DNA from: Gnetum montanum | Taxonomy: Eukaryota; Streptophyta; Gnetopsida; Gnetales; Gnetaceae | Length of the DNA stretch: 64,000 nt | Direction: 5' to 3' | Assembly (NCBI GenBank): GCA_015680685.1 | Contig: MNCI01037805.1 | Location: forward strand, 186,278-250,277 | Part shown: positions 58,040 through 64,000 of the stretch, piece after piece | Layout: every line of letters begins with the position of its first letter | Position numbering within the stretch: position 1 is the stretch's first letter | Program-made: the position numbers and the translations under genes | The notes under the pieces: model-generated | Databases searched by the model: none | Told to the model about the DNA's origin: nothing | What the model saw: only the letters and a program-made list of their open reading frames with translations

Positions 58040-60330
58040 GCATCTGTCACCCAAGCACTTGGCGCAAGACGCAAAGTGATATGCCTTCATCTACGCGAAA
58101 GTCCAAGCGAATCTACCCTTGGACCATCAAGAACTTGAAGACAAACGTAACTTTGAGTTCCTCCATCAGAACAGGAGGGAGTTCATCCCTTACCCTGACG
58201 TCGTCATCCCATTAACTGAATAATATCAATGGGTCTTGGACTAGTTGATGCGAGTCAGTAGGTCCAGGGAACGGGAAACAATGTCTCATTACGATGAAGT
58301 GTTCCAAGATAGACAGGAAGACTTGGACTCTCACTTCGAGGGTGGTGGCTAGACCTACGCTACAGTCATCCCTCCCACCACTATCTTTTGGTCAAATCTT
58401 CTCTTTGCTTCTGCCCCCTTCTTGGTTACCACAACCCCGCCACAATCTGCACCTTCGTCAACCATGGCCAATCACCTCGTACCTTCTACATAGTAGCAAT
58501 GGGGCCCTTCAACTTCATTCCCAGTCACCTTTCCTTAATCTACCCCAACAGCGTACCCAACGTCAGTCATGGCTACGCTGCTATACATCCACACTTTGCC
58601 CATGTCTCAATCGCATGCAAGCTTTGCCTATGGTCCCTCATTTGCACCTATCCCACCACCAGTGGCTAACCCAGCCTCCAACGCATGGTGGACGCCAACC
58701 CCTTCCTTACCTATGGCACAACCCACTCAGGTATCATACTACGTGCTACCCCAAGTGCACCAACGTTTGCAGGTAGCATAACCCAGCGCAGGGTTGTGGG
58801 CCATCCAGCCAACTGGGCAAGCTATAAACCCCATAGCCCCACCAGTAGCTGCCGCACTAACAACACCATCCACTGGTTGGTGGATGGCCCAGGCAACACC
58901 ATTCGCAGGAGCAGCCCCAATAGCCCCCCCCCCATGGGCCAGGCCACTACCTTATAATGCAACCCCCATCGGTGCATATGAGGGTCGCTCAAGCAGCCCC
59001 ATAATCACCTACAATGTTACTGGGTCTGGATCAAGTTTTTCAACTTATCCAAACCCTCACTAAGGAAATCGAATGCCTCAAAGTTGCCAGTTCTAACACG
59101 GTACATGTCATGGACTTTTACCATGAAGATTCCATCAACCCGATTGTTCCCATGCTTACGTTACCTCTTGGGGTGCCACTCCCCTAATTTACGAAATACA
59201 ACGGGGAGGATGATCCCAACGCACATTTGGTAACATTTAGATTTGAATCTCTATTATTGCAGAAATGGCCACACACTATCATCCGCGTTTTTGCAATGTC
59301 CTTGACAGGCAAGGCTTTAGACTGGTACTGTGCACTCCCATGCACCTCCATCTCAACTTTGCAGGAGTTGCTGAGTCAGTTTGTGACCCGTTTCAAGTAT
59401 AACTTGAAGTTGGAAGTCACACTCGACTAGCTGATAAGCATCAAGCAAGACTCATTCGAGTCTGTGAAAAGATTCATACAGTGACGTAGCGCCACCGTGA
59501 ACAAAATACGCAAGCCTATCGTTGAGGTCCACCTATTGGCCATCTTCAAGGGGGCGATAAATGACTTTATCAAGTCAAAGCTTTACTACCTAGCCCCATG
59601 CTTCCTTAGTCAAGATTTCACTCAGACCAAGAGCATCCAGGATGCAGCTGAAGCTTGGAAAGACCCGACCTATGTCACATACAAGAACGCACACATAAAA
59701 AAGAACAAAGAAAAGGGGAAGGCCGCAACAACCATGATGGCCGCTGTGGCTAATGAGACCAAATCCAACAACAACAACAACAAAAAGGTGGCCACAGCAC
59801 CCGCTAACGCCACATCTGGCTCAAGTAACATCGGCCAGGCCTCAACATTAGCATGTGAGGCATTAACACAGCCTATGCCCAACTTCGAGCGCAAGGATCA
59901 CACACCCCTTTATGTGTTAAGCCTTTAGAACTTCTGAAGCAACTGTTGGGAGCTGGGTATATACAGCATAAATGGATGTTAGAGGAAGCAATTAAGCGAC
60001 ATCAATGGTATTGTGAACTTCTTAGAAAACCCCTCCTTGGCCACGCCAAATGAACCGTCAGTTCCTAAGAACTTCAGGCTGGAACGTTTCTATGGCTATC
60101 ACCAACTGTGTGGTCACGATATGGACTACTGTCTAGCGTTGAAAGATGATATCCAACACATGATTGATCAGGGTAAGCTAGTCCTAGATGAAAGTAGTCT
60201 TGTTCACCTGGAAAACTAGTCAATGCACATTTACAAGGACCCCCTGAATGCCAACAATGCGGGGTACACAATCAACGTTGTTGGCATTGATGGAAACCCA
60301 GAACCACCATAGCAATCGTTCATGGTGCAT
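58040..60330 (+). pseudogene. gag of element H
   Basis: A Pro/Thr/Ala-rich N-terminal region (58,300-59,060, frameshifted) is followed by the PF03732-like core. This has FTKYNGEDDPNAHLVTFRF and LTGKALDWYCALP (59,190-59,430), then 59,497-59,928 with an Asn-repeat and a Lys-rich stretch. The Tat-type zinc-knuckle-like motif FYGYHQLCGHDMDYCLALKD lies at 60,085-60,150, in 60,013-60,219. In most Tat Gags the first residue of that motif is C (C-x2-H); here it is Y-x-x-H. Stops at 59,428, 59,928 and 60,219. Confidence 0.78.
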
Positions 60331-60481
60331 GTCCCTCCTCAAAATGTAGCAACCCCGACAACGACAGATGTTGCGACAACCGTTTGTCCTCAAGGTCCCT
60401 CCTTAAACATCCATCCCTGCACCCTTTGTGTTCAAAACTACATCACTTGCACCAACACCATAGGCACCATTCATTATTAAG

Positions 60482-61706
60482 GTGCCAAAACAATCAAGTG
60501 CCTTTACCGCACAAAGCCAAGTGGTGAAAATAGCACCACAGCCTCCCCGTTTGAAAAAATGGGAAGAGCGTTTGGTAGACAAGATGGCTAGGGAACGTAC
60601 TGCCTTAGCTCCCCCTAAGCCTAGCCCCTTGTCCTCCATGCCCATGGCCCCCTCATTGTCAGCAACCGATAATGCCACATAAAAGCAGCTGTCACCATCC
60701 CTCTCGAGAAAACATAGTTCTCAACCTGAAACTGCCCCTCCTTGGGAGATTCATCTCCTAGGAAAAATGAAAGAGGAAAAGGGTGAAAAACAGCAAGATG
60801 ACGGGCAAGATCTTCTCAATGCCCTCACCCAAGTTAAGTAGGCTTTGAAACAAAAAAATACAACTTTGAGCCTATATGACTTGGTAATGACATCCACTAT
60901 GCACCGCGAGGCCATGGTTCGCATGTTAACATCCATATCGATTGATGAAAACATGCTGGCAGAGGAGAAAGTGATACACATTGTCATGCTTCCCTCTATG
61001 GACGAGGAACTGCGGCCAGCTCAGTTGACGTTTCATGATAAGTCCATTAAGGATGACCTTGAAAAATGTCAGGTCACAATAGCGCCCATGTTCATCACAA
61101 TTCGGGTTAGCTAGTACAAGATTTGAAGGGTACACGTTGATTATGGGGCTGCTACAAATGTCATTCCATTTCCAATAGTGGACAAACTGGGTTTGGCTGA
61201 TCAAATCAAGCCCACAGCAACCTCTTGCCTGAAATCATTCAACAGAGCGAGGGTAGTGGTAAAGGGAATTGTTCACATCAACTTTGTGGTAGGGGACCAA
61301 TTCCCCACAAGCGCTGTGTTTATCGTGGTAGAGTAAATGCTTGGGTTGAACCTGATCCTGGGGAGATCATGGTTGGCCCAACTGAGGGCCATTTCTTTAC
61401 CCATACACCAGGAAATCCACTTACCCTATGCAGGAGGGGAAGTGGTAATCCATGACGATGAAGTGGCTTCCCAAGCAATAAACAACGTAGGAGTGGAACA
61501 AGGTTCAGAGATTGAAATCTTTGAAAACCAAATCCCTATCCAAACTGAAATGCTTAAATAGGTTGAAACCTTTCCAAATGAAGAAACAACATGGGCCCAG
61601 TTACCCTTCTAAGCTGCAAATGATAACATAGAAGAGTATCAATGCAGGTTTACCCGGCCCTATGCCTCGCCTAACCCACGCCGGGTTAGAAAACAATTAC
61701 ATAGTT
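60482..61706 (+). pseudogene. Protease region of element H
   Basis: 60,845-61,114 is the domain leading to the protease. Directly after a stop and frameshift comes VDYGAATNVIPFPIVDKLGL (catalytic D-x-G with Y at x, 61,138-61,190). The second block, LILGRSWLAQL, is at about 61,345-61,380. The frame goes on to 61,706 (PYASPNPRRVRKQL) and then ends without reaching an RT. The Gag-protease unit would have needed a partner's polymerase. Confidence 0.75.
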
Positions 61707-62330
61707 AAAATTTGCCATACTTCCAATAGTATATGTTGTGTTTTATGTTCTGTTGTATGCATAGTTCATGTGTTTACATCCAATTCGCTGTAATTGCATT
61801 GCTCACATTAAAGTCCACTACTTGTGTAATGTGCATTCCCCACATTAAGTCCACTGTGTTCATCATTTACATTTCACAATGGATTCACTTTTTACATTAA
61901 GTCAACTGTTTGCTGATTTGCATTTTATGTTGAGCTTGCTTGCTACATTACCCTTGTCACTAATACCAGGCAAAATGCCTGAAATGGCCTAAAACTACCA
62001 TTGTAGCTAGCCAAGGCCTAAAACTAGTTATTCCACTTCTCAAAAAACAAAGAAAATAAAAAAAATCTTTTATCATTAAGTAACGGCCCAAAATGATCTT
62101 AAACTATTGTTGTGGCCCGAAATGGCCTAAAACTAGCGACGGCTTAAAATGGCCTAAAACTAAAACGAGAGGCCCCCAAGGGGCCTAAAAAGACAAAGAA
62201 TAAAAAATAAATATAACACATTAACCCAAATGAACTAGATTCCTTCACATTATATTCCTCATTCAATAACAATCAATAATGTTTACAAAATTTTTTAAGT
62301 TCAAAGACAAGAATAAAAATTCTACGCCAC
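61707..62330 (+). other. Non-coding region of element H with GGCCTAAAACTA repeats
   Basis: 61,980-62,180 holds about six copies of ggcctaaaacta or close variants at irregular spacing. Upstream, acattaagtccac-like words recur (61,800-61,905). No gene. Confidence 0.7.
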
Positions 62331-63750
62331 TACACTATGAGTCTTCACCTGCACCATCATTCCATGTTTCATTGGGTCCTGCGTCTTTGTTCGAACCCTG
62401 CATAACAAAGAAAATAAAATAATGAGTTAAAAGTTGCAATAAAGGCTTTTAGTAAATAAATTATGACAATAAAAAGTGACTAACTCGAGATGGCCCCTTG
62501 TTCGTTTTAGGGGGTATCCTATCCATGCCAACCGCAAGATGTCATAGGATCTCCTCCTCAGTAACGTTGGCCCAATTCCTATCCCCTAGATCAGTGCTTG
62601 CTACAACCTTCCCTTTTTCTATAGCGGTCCATATTGGCGGTCCTAGGGAAAAGGGGGCGATGGTGGTCTCACCAACAAGAAGAGTCATTTCCCTTTCAGG
62701 AGACTCACTAACCATCACCTATTGCATAAACTTTTCATAAGCACCAATAACATCAAGGAATAGCTCATAGGTATGCAACTTGACTGAAGCATCCCGGTAC
62801 TATTTACGATAAGCAGCACATTATGTCTTATACATGTGCTTATAGTTTTTTTGTGCTTGCCCTCACTCGTAAACCTTGACGCTATAATCCTTCCAGTCTT
62901 GGTTCTTCTGGGCTAGAAGGTCCATTTGCATGTGTTGTTCGATGATCTCGCGTGTGGCTTCATTTTGGTGTCGCACGGCCATCCAATACCTTACATAGTC
63001 GATGATGGCTGTACACCAACTGCCATCGCAAGTGTCCCGGGCCAGTAGGAAGTCATTCTTGGATTGGAGATCCCCACCTCAGTGGTTAGGTTGGCCTTTT
63101 CCTTCTGAAGCTTTTGTACCCGCTTCTAGAGGTCTTCATTTACACGCCTACACTCCCATAAGAAGCGCATCAAGTACAATGCACATTTACTTGCTTCATT
63201 GTATATGTGATGAGGTACCTTAGCTACCTCCGGTGGAAGTTCGGGCACGACGTTGACCTCAATAGCTCACTTAGGATTCCACTTGAGACGAGAGGCTACC
63301 AACCACACATGGGAGAGCATTAGTAATAGTGACATAGCAAAATTGCAACAATGTAGAAAGCCTAGTGTAGCAACTTTAACATATCAATCTCCAGATCGAT
63401 CTGCCTCAGATGATTGATCATGTCATCGACCACCCCCTCCATAAAAGTAAACTTGTCAAGGATCTCAGTCTAGGGTCGAAGGTGGATCAAACAAGAAGGA
63501 GTAGGGGCATCAACAGTGGTGTCTGCTACACAATAAAACATGTTAGTCATGGTGGAGAGGACAACAACAAAGTTGGTGAACAATGTAAATGACAATGTAA
63601 AGCTCCTACCTAGTAAATCCTTAGGGGTAATAGCGGGGGGGTCACCCATCGACACATTGTCAAACAAGTAATCAAACTCACTAACATCAAACTGAAGCCC
63701 CTCTCTTTCTAGGTAACCTAACAATGTGGCAGTGTCCTCAACAGTCATCT
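62331..63750 (-). pseudogene. Candidate antisense ORF of element H
   Basis: The minus strand from 63,748 reads MTVEDTATLLGYLEREGLQF then FDYLFDNVSMGDPPAITPKD. This resembles the 'gemtxTLeDvaxLLGL' word of plant mobile domain proteins. A donor-like CTAG|GTAGGA follows near 63,610. Further pieces (MEGVVDDMINHLRQIDLEID near 63,430; RVQKLQKEKANLTTEVG near 63,090) look coiled-coil-like, and DAGPNETWNDGAGEDS lies near 62,350. Tat-lineage elements often carry an antisense ORF between the coding region and 3' LTR, and the position fits. It could instead belong to another element inserted backwards. Confidence 0.4.
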
Positions 63751-63763
63751 TCCCCTCGGGTAC

Positions 63764-64000
63764 TGATGAGACGTGGTTTGCGTCGGCCGCGATATTGCAT
63801 CCCCCGCGATATCGCGTACGCGATATCGCGGCCTTTCCTGCGATATCGCGTACGCGATATCGCAGTCAACCATCATTTCTATAAATAAGAGGCGGCTCCC
63901 CTTATTCGAGATCCCAATTTTAGTGTAGCGAAGCTCTGGCAGTTNCCCTTATTCAAGATCCCAATTTTAGTGTAGCGAAGCTCTGGCAGTTTGATCCCTA
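63764..64000 (+). repeat. LTR J of the GATATC Athila-like family, incomplete at the window edge
   Basis: Starts TGATGAGACGTGG. The U3 holds the least decayed GCGATATCGC array of the window, including two perfect 24-bp palindromes (63,806-63,829 and 63,840-63,863). TATAAATA is at 63,880-63,887, then gtgtagcgaagctctggcag as in E's LTR. Contains an N at 63,945. Confidence 0.8.
63898..63992. other. 47-bp duplication around a single N: likely assembly join
   Basis: 63,898-63,944 and 63,946-63,992 are the same 47 bases except one (cgag/caag), separated only by the N at 63,945. Other LTRs of the family have this segment once. Confidence 0.8.

Larger units (their letters stand above)
55424..63763 (+). 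mobile_element. Tat-like Ty3/gypsy element H, gag-protease only, 3' end not seen
   Basis: Order: probable LTR, tRNA-Asn primer site, gag, protease, repeat-rich non-coding region with GGCCTAAAACTA words, candidate antisense ORF, then interrupted by LTR J at 63,764. There is no RT, RNase H or integrase after the protease, so it is a gag-pro type non-autonomous element or a deleted one. Base composition is more C-rich than in the Athila nest. Confidence 0.65.

Noticed and set aside
63790-63865. Regular palindromic repeats that could suggest a CRISPR-like array
   Set aside because: The words are contiguous, vary in length, have no unique spacers, and sit in the U3 of a plant LTR next to a TATA box.

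Overview
This is nuclear DNA from a plant with a large, retrotransposon-crowded genome. The only recognisable host gene is the 5' end of a plant-type N-acetylglutamate synthase (NAGS). Almost everything else is Ty3/gypsy LTR retrotransposons of the Athila and Tat kinds, plus LINE and SINE debris. The long, old, CpG-decayed, deeply nested insertions look gymnosperm-like, but the species cannot be fixed from the sequence.

Layout. 1-4,750: three in-frame exons of NAGS on the minus strand (3,716-2,135) with their upstream region. The gene runs off the left edge, and its third intron carries a LINE 3' fragment (376-800). About 5,340-6,241 and 40,941-42,100: two halves of one decayed LINE (endonuclease part, then reverse-transcriptase part). 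A tRNA-derived SINE sits in the left half. The halves are separated by a 34.7 kb nest whose outer element is an Athila-like retrotransposon, A (6,242-40,940, plus). A's protease gene is split by F (9,892-26,076, probably a solo LTR, target duplication CTATT). F contains element C (11,148-24,717, plus), and C's 5' LTR contains element B (11,479-16,757, plus). A also carries element E (26,693-33,744, minus, perfect TACAC target duplication) and a solo LTR, K (37,214-38,189, CTATT). That is five levels: LINE > A > F > C > B.

42,660-55,341 holds G, an Athila-type element on the minus strand. It is the only copy with recognisable gag, protease, RT, RNase H, integrase and a further 3' ORF. About 55,424-63,763 holds H, a Tat-like element with a tRNA-Asn-type primer site, gag and protease but no RT, and a candidate antisense ORF. 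From 63,764 another LTR, J, begins and runs off the edge; it holds the only N of the window.

How the parts relate. A, B, C, E and G share TGATGA...TCATCA LTRs (A's and C's ends are decayed), a tRNA-Asp-type primer site (seen in A, B, E and G; C's has been deleted), a GGGG-rich polypurine tract and the same gag. Four of them (A, B, C, G) carry the same 3' ORF, which resembles the 'putative plant transposon protein' domain followed by coiled coil. A, B, C and E have lost the polymerase region, so G-like elements are the obvious helpers. The most interesting signal is upstream of the 3' ORF. Elements A, C and G each hold an internal copy of the LTR promoter style (palindromic array plus TATA box). 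It is followed 233-263 nt later by a 5' splice site (strong in A and C, degenerate in G) and then by a 3' splice site ending exactly at the ORF's ATG. This looks like a dedicated, spliced, subgenomic transcription unit.
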